64,000 bases of DNA from the NCBI RefSeq assembly GCF_932526225.1, contig NC_064034.1, forward strand, positions 21,169,747-21,233,746, read 5' to 3'. Shown here piece by piece: positions 26,701 to 37,034 of this stretch (the first letter of the stretch is position 1; each line of letters begins with the position of its first letter). This DNA comes from Nematostella vectensis (Eukaryota; Cnidaria; Anthozoa; Actiniaria; Edwardsiidae). The position numbers and the translations under genes are program-made. A model generated the notes under the pieces. The model did not search any database, was not told the DNA's origin, and saw only the letters and a program-made list of their open reading frames with translations.

Positions 26701-29700
26701 AAAGGCTTTGAAATGTGCTGAAAAGATTACCAACCCCTCACCTTCTGCCCCACTGCACCTTACTCCTCTATGTTATGTTTCTAAGCTGTGTAGATATGTA
26801 TCTTGGCGTGATAAGTGTGTGCCCTATAAGAAAAGCATAGTGACAAAAGTGCACAGATCATCACCTGTAATTTGACTTTGTCCAAGATTCTCTTTATCTG
26901 TGATTCTAAAGCATTTGTGTTGCTTGTTACTGTTTCAGAATTCGCTAAAATAAGCATGAAAGTTGGTGAAGCATGGAACAGTTTGCCAGAAGACGACAAG
27001 CAGGTTTGAGCTCTTTTCAGCCGACGACTCATATTGTTTTTAACCAATGTTGAAAAAACGAGTATGAGGAAATCTCCAAATAACTAAACCGAATTCCACT
27101 ACTTTAACAAATTCAGTTGAAAATACTGCAACAGCTTTGCCAACTCACCTTATGGAAATGCCTTCTCATATTTTGCTTTCTTAAGACTGTGTTTTATTTG
27201 TGTTAGAACTGTTACTACTGTATGTTTTAGATTCACATGTCCCCTTCCCTAGCCTACCTGTAGGCTTTGATAGCTTTTCCGCCACAAAAACCCTGTACAG
27301 GGCTTCTGGAATTACGCAGAAAAAAACTCAAAATTACGCGGGATTCTTTGCTAAATTACGCGGAAAATCAATCATTACGCGCTAAGTTACGAAGGATTTT
27401 GCAATACATGTTTCTTTAAAAAAATCAAAATTTTGCAGGATTCTTTACTGAATTATGCGCTAAATGACACGGAATATCAACTGTTATGCCCAAACTACAT
27501 TTTGTACCTAAGGAAAGCACGAAATAACTTGAAAAGGTTTATTTTATTGCGCAAAAATATCTTAGGCGAGTTTTCATTGGCTCCTAGCCACCAGCCAATG
27601 AAAAAAGGTATTTTATCATAAGTACTAGGCCTTCGCGGTTTAGCAAAAAACGCCTAGTCATTTTATTTGTTTTGAATTCAGTTCGCAATATCGCACTCTT
27701 ACGAAGAATATCTCTCGTTTTTTACGAGAAATTGAGGTAAGAACCCTAAAAGAACACATCAGCTGTGCACTTAAATATTTTGTCTTTCAAAATTGAGCCA
27801 AATTACGCGGGATTACGCGGAAATTTGTGGTTTTCGCGGAGAAAGCCAAATTACGCGTTTCCGCACAAGCGCGTAATTCCAGAAGCCCCGCCTGTAAACA
27901 CAGAGTTCGCATACCACAGCCGCCATCTTGGATAATGCGCTCTGCGGGGGGGGGGGGGGGGGGGGGGGAGAAAAAATATGTGAGGCAGGGGGAGGGGGGA
28001 AGAACGCTACAGGATGTCTTGCCTTTTTCCGACAATCGCCTCCCCTGGCAAAGCGCATTAACCAAGATTGCAGCCGGGCTATGTGGACTCTGTGTTTTCA
28101 GTGATTTCATGCTGGAAAACTATCAAAACCTACAGGTAGGCTACCCCTTCCACTTCACTAATACCCATGACTAGCACCCGCCCAATCACCCCCCACAGAT
28201 GTTGACTGTTCTCACTCCCCGCTCCCCCCCAAAAAAAGTCCTTTGAAAAGCATAGCCATGGGCTTTGAGCTCTGACATTTTTCTTTTGTTAGGTATACAG
28301 AAATAAAGCTAAGGAGATTAAAGCAAAGCAAGGAATACCTGAGTCAAGCAAACCAGAGACAGGCACTTCCAGTGCACCATCAACACAGCCAATCGACATG
28401 GCTGCCCATCTTAAACTTCTTGGGGAGTCACTAACCACCATTGGCACGACATTGAGAGCACAGGTACAGTAGTCCCTAATAGTACAGGTACAGTAGGCCC
28501 TAGTAGTACAGGTACAGTAGGCCCTAGTAGTACAGGTACAGTAGGCCCTGGTAGTACAGGTACAGTAGGCCCTAGTAGTACAGGTACAGTAGGCCCTAGT
28601 AGTACAGGTACAGTAGGCCCTAGTAGTACAGGTACAGTAGGCCCTAGTAGTACAGGTACAGTAGGCCCTAGTAGTGTAGGTACAGTAGGCCCTAGTAGTA
28701 CAGGTACAGTAGGCCCTAGTAGTACAGGTACAGTAGGCCCTAGTAGTACAGGTACAGTAGGCCCTAGTAGTACAGGTACAGTAGGCCCTAGTAGTACAGG
28801 TACAGTAGGCCCTAGTAGTACAGGTACAGTAGGCCCTAGTAGTACAGGTACAGTAGGCCCTAGTAGTACAGGTACAGTAGGCCCTAGTAGTACAGGTACA
28901 GTAGGCCCTAGTAGTACAGGTACAGTAGGCCCTAGTAGTACAGGTACAGTAGGCCCTAGTAGTACAGGTACAGTAGGCCCTAGTAGTACAGGTACAGTAG
29001 GCCCTAGTAGTACAGGTACAGTAGGCCCTAGTAGTACAGGTACAGTAGGCCCTAGTAGTACAGGTACAGTAGTTCCTAGTAGTACAGGTACAGTAGGCCC
29101 TAGTAGTACAGGTACAGTAGTCCCTAGTAGTACAGGTACAGTAGGCCCTAGTAGTACAGGTACAGTAGGCCCTAGTAGTACAGGTACAGTAGGCCCTAGT
29201 AGTACAGGTACAGTAGTCCCTAGTAGTACAGGTACAGTAGGCCCTAGTAGTACAGGTACAGTAGGCCCTAGTAGTGTAGGTACAGTAGGCCCTAGTAGTA
29301 CAGGTACAGTAGGCCCTAGTAGTACAGGTACAGTAGGCCCTAGTAGTACAGGTACAGTAGGCCCTAGTAGTACAGGTACAGTAGGCCCTAGTAGTACAGG
29401 TACAGTAGGCCCTAGTAGTGTAGGTACAGTAGGCCCTAGTAGTGTAGGTACAGTAGGCCCTAGTAGTACAGGTACAGTAGGCCCCACTAGTACAGGTACA
29501 GTAGGCCCTAGTGGTACAGGTACAGTAGGCCCTAGTAGTACAGGTACAGTAGGCCCTAGTAGTACAGGTACAGTAGGCCCTAGTAGTACAGGTACAGTAG
29601 GCCCTAGTAAGGACTATGCACAGTTTCTCATGTGTACCATACCCAAGACAGAGTCCCAAAATGCACAAACATTACAGAGTTTTGTTAAGTATTCCTTCTT

Positions 29701-31737
29701 CAGGGCAGCTGCAGGTAGCTTGGTTTGTAGAACATATAACAGATTTGGGCCCTTGTGGCTTCCAGAAAACACAGTTACTTGGAGATTTAGAATTTTATTG
29801 GACTGTTTGCTAACGATGATAAGGGGCTATTTCCAGATTTGTCTTTTGACATTATCTGAGAGGTCTTTCTGAAAGACATACAGTATAGTATTTTTCTTGC
29901 CTTTTCTTGTGAACCTTCATTAGCGGCTAAACGGCAAAACAGCCACTTCACTCCCTCCGTAGGGTGACCTCTTCTAAGAGGTACCAGTGTAATAAAAAAA
30001 AATTAAAAATGCTGTAAACTTCTTTTCCAGGAGGCAATGGAAGTTCATGGCACTTTGTCAGTCCTGTTGGATTCTATCCTATGTGCCATGTGCCCTTTAA
30101 CTTTCTTGACCTCACAGGTCGAGGAGCTGAATGGCTGCTCTGTAAAAACCCAGGTAAGTCCAGGTCATGACACCGGATATATCATCTGATGAAAACAGCT
30201 TATTGATTGTTGTTTAAAGCGAGCGCAAATCATTTCTTCTTCTGTGTCTTAAACTGCACTGCAAAAATGTCTATCCACACCAATATTACGGGTAAAAATG
30301 AAATTCAAATTTTTCCTATTTTTAATCGTACTAAGAAATCTAAGACTTTGGCTGGACAAGAGCTGAACAAAGCTCTTTCTATTAAACCAAACGGAACAGT
30401 TTCATTTACAGGGGGTCACTATTTTCAATGAATATTTAAAGAAGCCGCGATTGTTGAGTAAAAAAAACAGTCGAAGCTTTAAAAAAAGATTATACATTTG
30501 GGAATGATATTTTTATTAACTCCAATGTTTATATTGTCGACACGCTAGAGAAGTAAATAAAATTGTTGACTTTACTAGTACTTTGTGTAGATAAACAGTC
30601 ATCCGAAATAGGCCCGAGCTGATTGATCTTTCCAATGTTCTGGTTTAAAAACGCATTAACCGCGTAAACCCTGCAATAAGGCCCACGTGCTGAATCTTCT
30701 AGCTTTATACGAAGTTTCATAATGCATTAATCTCCCTAACAGTTTTCTTATTTTGCGCTAATGATCTCCCTAAAGAGAGTTGCCCAGAATTAAGTGCAAT
30801 TTAGTTGCACTTTAAGGATGGTTCGAGTTACCAAGTTTAAAGAAGGCCACTCACGCCGCCATTTTATGCTCCCGCAAAATATCGAGTGACTCAAAGAATA
30901 AATTTCCATCGGCTGATTCAAGCGATTAACTGAGAAACTTTCGATATCTTTAATAGAGTATCAGACTTCAATCGTGGATGGTTATTTTGAAGTTTTCTTG
31001 CAAATAAAACGCTGTATTTTCAGTTGTAAACAATAATAAATGAGTGGTTGATCGACATTCTATAAGGCCTGGCTGTACTAAGCGCGATACATACAACCTG
31101 CATTAGCAGCGACAAGATGGTTCTCGGATGGTTGAGAAACATTTTCGTGTCGCGCTCTACAAAATTAGTCGCGCACTACATGTTTTTTATACTGGAAGAG
31201 ACATGTCGCACTCATGTCGCACTCATGTCGCACTCATGTCGCCTAGTTGAGCTAGTCCTTAACAGATATATTTAAGAATCTTTGAAGGCAAAAAGAAGTC
31301 TAACCTGAGTAGGCGGAATTTTGGAGTCACCGGGTTTTTAGTGTTTTGGGGTTTAACCAAATTTGGAAGTCCTTATTGTCCAACGTTCTTTTATTTTCGT
31401 AACAAAACATATCCGCGTTTAACACTTCTTGTTCAACAAACCGGGTAATTTTCTCTGGTGGAAATTGGAAACTTGAGCAAAACACCTAAACATCCGTCAT
31501 AAACACAAAATTATTTTATTTTTCTATTTTCCGGTTATAATTTGTAACGGTTTCCATCAGAACACCTGTTTGTTCATGCCAGACCTTTACGCAGTTTGAA
31601 TAAATGGAAAAAAGTTAGATTAGAAATGAAACAGTAAACAAAACGTCTTTGCTAATTTATTGACATTTTTCTCTCTCTTTTTTTTCCAGGCGAAAATCCT
31701 CGATGACCTTGCATATATAATGCCCGGCCTTGGATGA
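23774..31737 (+). CDS. HMGXB4: HMGXB4, HMG-box chromatin protein
   Basis: Nuclear HMG-box protein (HMG2L1 in human), implicated in transcription control and Wnt repression. Six exons: 23774-26155, 26474-26552, 26939-27003, 28293-28463, 30031-30153, 31690-31737; 955 aa (human about 600). The first exon encodes 794 residues: five degenerate N-terminal repeats around [10 protein letters not shown], then [14 protein letters not shown] (about 298-312) matching the human SYKDFL motif, then a Lys/His/Ser-rich low-complexity part. The HMG box spans exons 2-4 ([34 protein letters not shown]). The C-terminus has the family's own domain: [35 protein letters not shown], and ends [12 protein letters not shown]. 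The exon 2 start could equally be 26477 (AAG repeat). Exon 4 is followed directly by a donor-containing minisatellite. Intron 3 carries a nested transposon. Confidence 0.93.
27241..28151. mobile_element. hAT-like non-autonomous DNA element (outer)
   Basis: Inverted ends AGCCTACCTGTAGG plus TTTGATAG (left about 27250-27280; right about 28110-28143) are flanked by the 8-bp direct repeat CCCCTTCC at 27241-27248 and 28144-28151. An 8-bp target duplication suggests the hAT class; one extra base at the left junction leaves this tentative. It lies in HMGXB4 intron 3 and contains a second element. No transposase ORF. Confidence 0.6.
27297..27895. mobile_element. Nested inverted-repeat element (inner)
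   Basis: Left end ACAGGGCTTCTGGAATTACG and right end (reverse complement) ACAGGCGGGGCTTCTGGAAT form imperfect inverted termini. The interior is full of AATTACGCGG-type motifs near both ends. It lies inside the 27241-28151 element. No ORF, so a MITE-like insertion. Confidence 0.55.
28457..29609 (+). repeat. 24-bp minisatellite copying the HMGXB4 exon 4 donor site
   Basis: About 48 tandem copies of a 24-bp unit containing TACAGGTACAGTAGGCCC. The first copy overlaps the real exon 4 end (GCACAG|GTACAGTAG), so nearly every unit contains a CAG|GTACAGT sequence that could serve as a 5' splice site. Some units have GTGTAGG for GTACAGG or TCCC for GCCC. Use of any later site reads V-Q-stop after exon 4. 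Long minus-strand ORFs here (up to 459 codons) arise only because 24 is a multiple of three. Confidence 0.95.
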
Positions 31738-31835
31738 GTAAATGTATCTTCAGTTTTTTAATGTAAATAGATAGTTTGAGCTGTATGAGTTTTGTTGGTG
31801 GTGTACATGCTTTAAGGATTTTAACGCAGGCCGCA

Positions 31836-31841
31836 AATAAA
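31836..31841 (+). promoter_or_regulatory. HMGXB4 polyadenylation signal
   Basis: AATAAA about 100 bp after the HMGXB4 stop codon, followed by a TGT-rich stretch (AGGCTGTGAC). PLE homology begins about 90 bp further on. Confidence 0.7.
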
Positions 31842-31927
31842 GGCTGTGACAATACTTGAATACACAGTGTATCACATTTTATTTAGAATCAAAAAGCCCA
31901 AACTGTCGCGATCTCGTACCAGAACAA

Positions 31928-32858
31928 TGAATATAATACACCAAAAACTGGAAATCGACTCTGCCAAATTTTCGTCTTTAATAAGACTTCTTCAGGGCAG
32001 ACTGAAGAAGGTGAATCGTTACAAGCTTATTTACATCAGAATAGTGGCGCGAGACGCAAAAACATTACAACTGACAAAAACGCGCATTTTCTAGAATAGC
32101 GCGCGCTATGGATAAAAATAATTTACACATCTCTACGTGGGTTCCTACTACAAAAAAAGTCATCACTATTAAGACCCCGCGAGTAGATAGACTTAAGCCG
32201 ATAAGCCCACTGGCCTTCCCTTTCCCTAAGCTGAGCCTCAGAGTAACACTTATCTATAAGTTGTACCATAACATTATTAAGACCTAAATGATTGTCGCAA
32301 TGAAAATGTTGATAGATAAGGTCATCCTTAACTCTTTTACTAACCGGTAAACTAGGGTGCTTATTTAACCTACTTTTATGATTAATAAAACGCTTCCTAA
32401 AACTATTGATAGTAGACCCTATGTATTGCTTGCTACACATAGAGCAAGTAATTAGATAAACAACAAAATCTGAGTTACAGTCCAAGTCAAAATTAATGGC
32501 ATATTTCTTATTAGTAACTGTACTGCGAAACTCCCGCCCTGTCTTAAGAAAGTTACACACCCTACACCTTTTACCGCCACACTTACCACAACCTCTAACC
32601 TGAGTACTATCCTCTTTAAGAGAGGAATGCACCAACATATCCTTTAAACTCCTAGGTTTCCTGTAAGCCACCATAGGTACCCTACCAATAGCACCCCTAC
32701 ATCTACTAGAAGATTCTAGAAATATGAGCTAAAATTACTACTACGTGTTGTGTACTATCACGTTGGTAGTAAGTGATTATTTTTTATCGAAAATAGCCGT
32801 ACAATCGAGAAATATAAACTTAAACGACATGAGCGCCATAGCACAGCGGCTGCTCAAG
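31928..32858 (-). mobile_element. Penelope-like element 3' fragment, copy A
   Basis: About 930 bp homologous to 54969-55903 in reverse orientation. It holds the C-terminal GIY-YIG endonuclease part of a PLE ORF and about 190 bp of 3' non-coding sequence with the hairpin CTTCTTCAG/CTGAAGAAG. There is no reverse transcriptase. Both copies start at the same CTTGAGCAGCC, which suggests a short defined subfamily rather than random 5' truncation. It lies just downstream of HMGXB4, antisense to it. Confidence 0.85.
32123..32674 (-). pseudogene. GIY-YIG endonuclease domain of a PLE
   Basis: 183-codon open remnant. A CxxC-rich part ([15 protein letters not shown]) precedes the GIY-YIG core ([19 protein letters not shown]), with the conserved Arg in NSFRKRFINH and a later Glu in [11 protein letters not shown]. 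This linker plus endonuclease order is typical of Penelope-like elements. The frame stays open upstream of the first Met for about 20 more codons ([19 protein letters not shown]), so the Met is internal and the protein is N-terminally truncated. It is not expected to be functional alone. Confidence 0.85.
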
Positions 32859-33232
32859 ACTATAAGGGGGGAGGGGAGGAGGGGCAGAACAACTAAAAGA
32901 TAGACGTGTAGTCCAGATAAAGCAAAAGAAATATTATTTTGGGCGCGCCTTCTGACACTTGACGAATACAAAATAGCAAAGCAAGCATATCTGGACCAAT
33001 GAAGTTTTCCTAACTCGCGGAACTGGGCAATGGAAACTAAGCACTTTTCAAAACGGTTATGGCTACTATTGGGAGTCCCAAAGCGGGGCTACCTTAGACA
33101 ATAAATCAATAAAAAAAAATTATAATGAATTAAAACAGAGGTTGCAGATATCGAAATACAAGATTGGAGATCAAGCCTTTTTCACGCTAATTCCAGACCA
33201 AGGGAGGAAACAAACTAAGAACATCCAGATAA

Positions 33233-33655
33233 TTCAAATCAGAATATAAACTAGAGGATTATTTACTAAAAGTATCGAATATAGAATATCGTAGGGCACT
33301 AACAAAACTAAGAACAAGCGATCACATTCTACAAATTGAAAAAGGTCGCTACAATAAAAAGTATATAACACCCGAATCAAGGGTTTGCCCACGCTGTCAG
33401 ACTATGGAGAACGAAGTACACTTTCTAGCTAAATGCTCAATTTACAAGAACTAAACAACTAAATGGACATTTCCCAAGCGTTATAGATTTAATAGCTCCA
33501 AAAAAAAAAACACCACAGCATTGTTGCTTACTAAATACATTTATGACTGCTTTTTAATTAGGCAATATCACATATAAATGTTAGAGAATAATTGCCAATG
33601 TACATCTTTGTTCAGGGCACTCTAATAAAATCTGCCTGTGTCTGTCTATCTGATG
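33233..33655 (+). pseudogene. LINE (non-LTR retrotransposon) C-terminal fragment
   Basis: The open part 33233-33454 (74 codons) reads like the end of a LINE ORF2: YRRALTKLRTSDHILQIEKG, then a CX2CX7HX4C zinc knuckle (CPRCQTMENEVHFLAKC). A stop before and a frame change after it show decay. The 3' sequence continues to about 33655, ending with a TCTGTCTATCTGAT-like tail. Confidence 0.75.
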
Positions 33656-34056
33656 GGGCGGATGATTAAAAAAGTGTATGCATAAAACGGGGAGGGGGGA
33701 TAGTAAGTTTGTCGTGGAGAGCCCTAGGAGACTTTTCCTTATGTTGCTATAGCCTTGTAACCCCGAATTTCCATTTTTTTAATTCTATCTGACCGGTCGG
33801 TACGTCATGGCGTATTGACTGCAATGCCTTGATGTTAGTAGTATTTGCAGGGGGTGGTGGGGGGGGGGGGGTTATGAAACATTTGGCCTTTTCAAAACGC
33901 GTACTCACCATTAAAAGATACTGTTTCCCTTTTATATCTTCTCTTCCTACATGCCTAAAATGATAACAAAGGGTTATGAAGGCACGCTAAGAAAAATACG
34001 ATTTCGGTTACCATTTTAGGACGCCAAAGTTGTAAAACCTGTTAGGCATTTGTCAC

Positions 34057-34774
34057 TTTCTATTCTGTTCTATTCTTTCTTTCTTTCTATTCTGTTCTAT
34101 TCTTTCTTTCTATTCTATTCTTTCTTTCTATTCTGTTCTATTCTTTCTATTCTGTTCTATTCTTTCTTTCTATTCTTTCTATTCTGTTCTATTCTTAGTC
34201 TTTCTTTCTATTCTGTTCTATTCTGTTCTATTCATTCTATTCTGTTCTATTCTTTCTTTCTATCCTGTTCTATTCTTTCTTTCTATCCTGTTCTATTCTT
34301 TCTTTCTATTCTGTTCTATTCTTTCTTTCTATCCTGTTCTATTCTTTCTTTCTATTCTGTTCTATTCTTTCTTTCTATTCTGTTCTATTCTTTCTTTCTA
34401 TCCTGTTCTATTCTTTCTTTCTATTCTGTTCTATTCTTTCTATTCTGTTCTATTCTTTCTTTCTATTCTGTTCTTTCTTTCTATCCTGTTCTATTCTTTC
34501 TTTCTATTTTGTTCTATTCTTTCTTTCTATTCTGTTCTATTCTTTCTATCCTGTTCTATTCTTTCTTTCTATTCTGTTCTATTCTTTCTTTCTATTCTGT
34601 TCTATTCTTTCTTTCTATCCTGTTCTATTCTTTCTATTCTGTTCTATTCTTTCTATTCTGTTCTATTCTTTCTTTCTATTCTGTTCTTTCTTTCTATCCT
34701 GTTCTGTTCTTTCTTTCTATTTTGTTCTATTCTTTCTTTCTATTCTGTTCTATTCTTTCTTTCTTTCTATTCTT
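34057..34774. repeat. Pyrimidine microsatellite, about 0.7 kb
   Basis: Alternating TTCTATTCTG, TTCTATTC and TTTCTTTC blocks, almost pure C/T with scattered G, so one strand is polypyrimidine. A 245-codon ORF rich in Ser, Phe, Leu and Tyr is an artefact. Confidence 0.95.
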
Positions 34775-35984
34775 CTATTTTTTGTGAATTTGTTTTTTAG
34801 GAAAAATTTTCCAAGTAAATTTTTTTATCACTAGAGTTGTATTTGATTTAAAAAATGAAATTTTTAGGGATAAAATTATTGAATAAGAGATATCTGTTTT
34901 TGCGAATGGTCATCTTAAATTCTCCGCCTCTTTGTTATCATTGTTGATATTTTTCCCTATTCTTTTTTATTTGTAAGCCCTGTCTCTAAAATAATCTCGT
35001 TACTATCTTCCAAAGAACGCATAAATATTTATTTTTTCTCCGTCTTTTATATCAAGACAGAGAAAATTATATGAGGTATGCCGGCAAGAATCTTCGATTT
35101 GGTCGTTGAGATCTTTAGGGGTTGACTATGAATTCGGAAATTACACATATCCATCATTCTACTTTATTTCCATAACCATATAACTGTCTTCCCAAAGACT
35201 TAATCATTTGTACAATACGCTAATCGGGATGTTTACACATACGAATTTTAATTCAAAAGGAGGGAAATTAGAAGTAGATTTCCCATAACGCCCATTTTGT
35301 TTAAATGCTGAATCATCATGCAGGGCCGGTCTTATTACATGAAAGTTCGAAGTATGCGCATAAGTTAGAACTTGATGTATATCTTTTTTATTTATTTTTA
35401 AATTACCAGCTGCAAACTAGAAAAAAGTCCCTTCTATATCGAAATACATAAGCTGTTTAATTTCCCCTTTATTTAACAGGTGTTAAAAAAGATAATTGAA
35501 CTAAGGAACTAACTCGTGAGCTAGTGTTATTATTAAAAATCATGTATTATTTCTGCCATTTCCCTTGCCTCCCCATAGGGTATTACGTACGTACGAATAC
35601 TAAATAGTCTCAAGAAAATTGCGATTACTCCAATCACGTTTGCCTCGAGGCCACAGGACCTAACGACAGTTGGTAAAAATTATTTGTATATGGAGCACGT
35701 CACTTCTCTCTGCCTTGCCGCCATGTTAGAATAACCCACAGAGCTACAGGTGAAACACACTTTTAACGCATTCGAGACAACAGAGAAACAAGTCCTTCTG
35801 CTGCTTCAAGCGTGTACAACCCAGAGCCGTGCAGACGTACTCTAATTGGAGTGAAGCTAACAGAGCATAGACACCAAGCTCAAGATCTTTTAATCTTAGG
35901 TGATTTCAAGAATCTTTTTAACTTTATCGACTCCTTAAATACGTTTTATAGAAATACCGAATTGTGCGCGGAACCTTTTAAGGT
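34775..35984. other. Region upstream of the GPCR, no gene recognised
   Basis: AT-rich unique sequence. A GCCGCCATGTTAG YY1-like motif lies at about 35718. The GPCR promoter should lie here, but no TATA box or initiator could be fixed. Nothing else was seen. Confidence 0.4.
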
Positions 35985-37034
35985 ATGAACTCTACGAATT
36001 GTCTCTATTTCTCGGTGCGACCGTTTGGAATTACCGATTTCGTACGTTGGTCAAGTTCCCTTGCCATAAGTCTGAATGCAAGTCTTACAATAGCAACCAT
36101 CATCAGCAATGCAGCCGTCATCCTCACGGTAGTGAGATTTAGAGAGTTACGAACTTCGAGCCATTTACTGATCGCGTTTCTGGCTTTGACGGATGTATCT
36201 ATCGGTCTATTTGTTCAACCTCTCTTCATCGCGTTTGAGATACTGACATTGACTCGGACGACACCGGCTTGTGTCGTCATAGTGTTGTACACTGTGTTAA
36301 GGGCACTCTTCGCCACTATGTCTCAAGTGACAGTATTATTGATAAGCATGGAGAAAACTCTAGCGATATTCTGGCCATTTCGGTACCGGCAAATCGTGCG
36401 ACAACGTCGCATCTTCATCACAATGGCAATCGTTTGGTGTGTTTGGATACTAGTCGTGTCGGCGAGATTTATGGGATTGGAGACTAAGACTTTTCGCATC
36501 ACTGTTGGCGTTGTTATCATAACTTGTCATGCACTTACCGGACTCGCCTACGTCCGGATTGAAAGACTAGCGGCGGGGCACATGAAGAAGATAAAACAAC
36601 AGCTACAGAGTGTCTCGGAGAACAACGCGTCCTGGAAAGCCCAGGTATTGGGTGAGCGAAAGGCTCTAAGGACAACTCTCTACATTATAGCTTGCATGTT
36701 TCTGTGCTACGCACCGGTCGTCGGGGTTCTTCTAGCGAACATTTTCTCAGTTTATCCTCCGCAATATTCGCATATCATGTTCACTTGGGCAGACTCCTTC
36801 GTGTACCTCAGTAGTATTTTTAATCCCGCCATTTACTGCATGAGAAATCGAGAGTTCCGCCGAGGTTGCGTCGCGTCGCTGGTGTGTTGCGAGCAGAATG
36901 CGGCGACATCAAGGAGACACGAGGCAGCTGTCACTAGTATTACTAACGTTGCGTTTGAGATGGAGGCTGTTGGAATTAGCAAAAAGAGCAACACACCTGT
37001 TTTATTAGGTGTGCAAAAAATAAACAAAACTTAA
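35985..37034 (+). CDS. Class A (rhodopsin-like) GPCR, orphan
   Basis: Intronless 349-aa seven-transmembrane receptor at the plasma membrane. The N-terminus has NST and NAS glycosylation sequons. Landmarks: TM1 ISNAAVIL (N42); TM2 LALTDVSIG (D69); Cys95 before TM3; TM3 end MEKTLAIFWPFRY; TM4 W150/W153; TM6 CMFLCYAP; TM7 SSIFNPAIYCM (N279-Y283). The DRY position reads Glu-Lys-Thr and the CWxP position reads CYAP. The loop between TM4 and TM5 is short (about 159-170) and has no Cys to pair with Cys95. A Cys pair at 309-310 could be palmitoylated. The family level is clear; the ligand cannot be told, and similar single-exon receptors are numerous in cnidarians. Confidence 0.88.
   Translation: MNSTNCLYFSVRPFGITDFVRWSSSLAISLNASLTIATIISNAAVILTVVRFRELRTSSHLLIAFLALTDVSIGLFVQPLFIAFEILTLTRTTPACVVIVLYTVLRALFATMSQVTVLLISMEKTLAIFWPFRYRQIVRQRRIFITMAIVWCVWILVVSARFMGLETKTFRITVGVVIITCHALTGLAYVRIERLAAGHMKKIKQQLQSVSENNASWKAQVLGERKALRTTLYIIACMFLCYAPVVGVLLANIFSVYPPQYSHIMFTWADSFVYLSSIFNPAIYCMRNREFRRGCVASLVCCEQNAATSRRHEAAVTSITNVAFEMEAVGISKKSNTPVLLGVQKINKT

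Noticed and set aside
28289-29668. 459-codon minus-strand ORF of AYCTCTTR-type repeats, and a 358-codon ORF in another frame
   Set aside because: Both are translations of the 24-bp minisatellite; the unit is a multiple of three, so frames stay open by arithmetic.
30207-30431. 74-codon ORF in HMGXB4 intron 5 ([18 protein letters not shown])
   Set aside because: Looks mildly protein-like but matches no family I know, lies within an intron between well-supported exons and has no splice partners.
34050-34787. 245-codon plus-strand ORF of Phe/Ser/Leu/Tyr
   Set aside because: It is the pyrimidine microsatellite read in one frame; no start context or domain.
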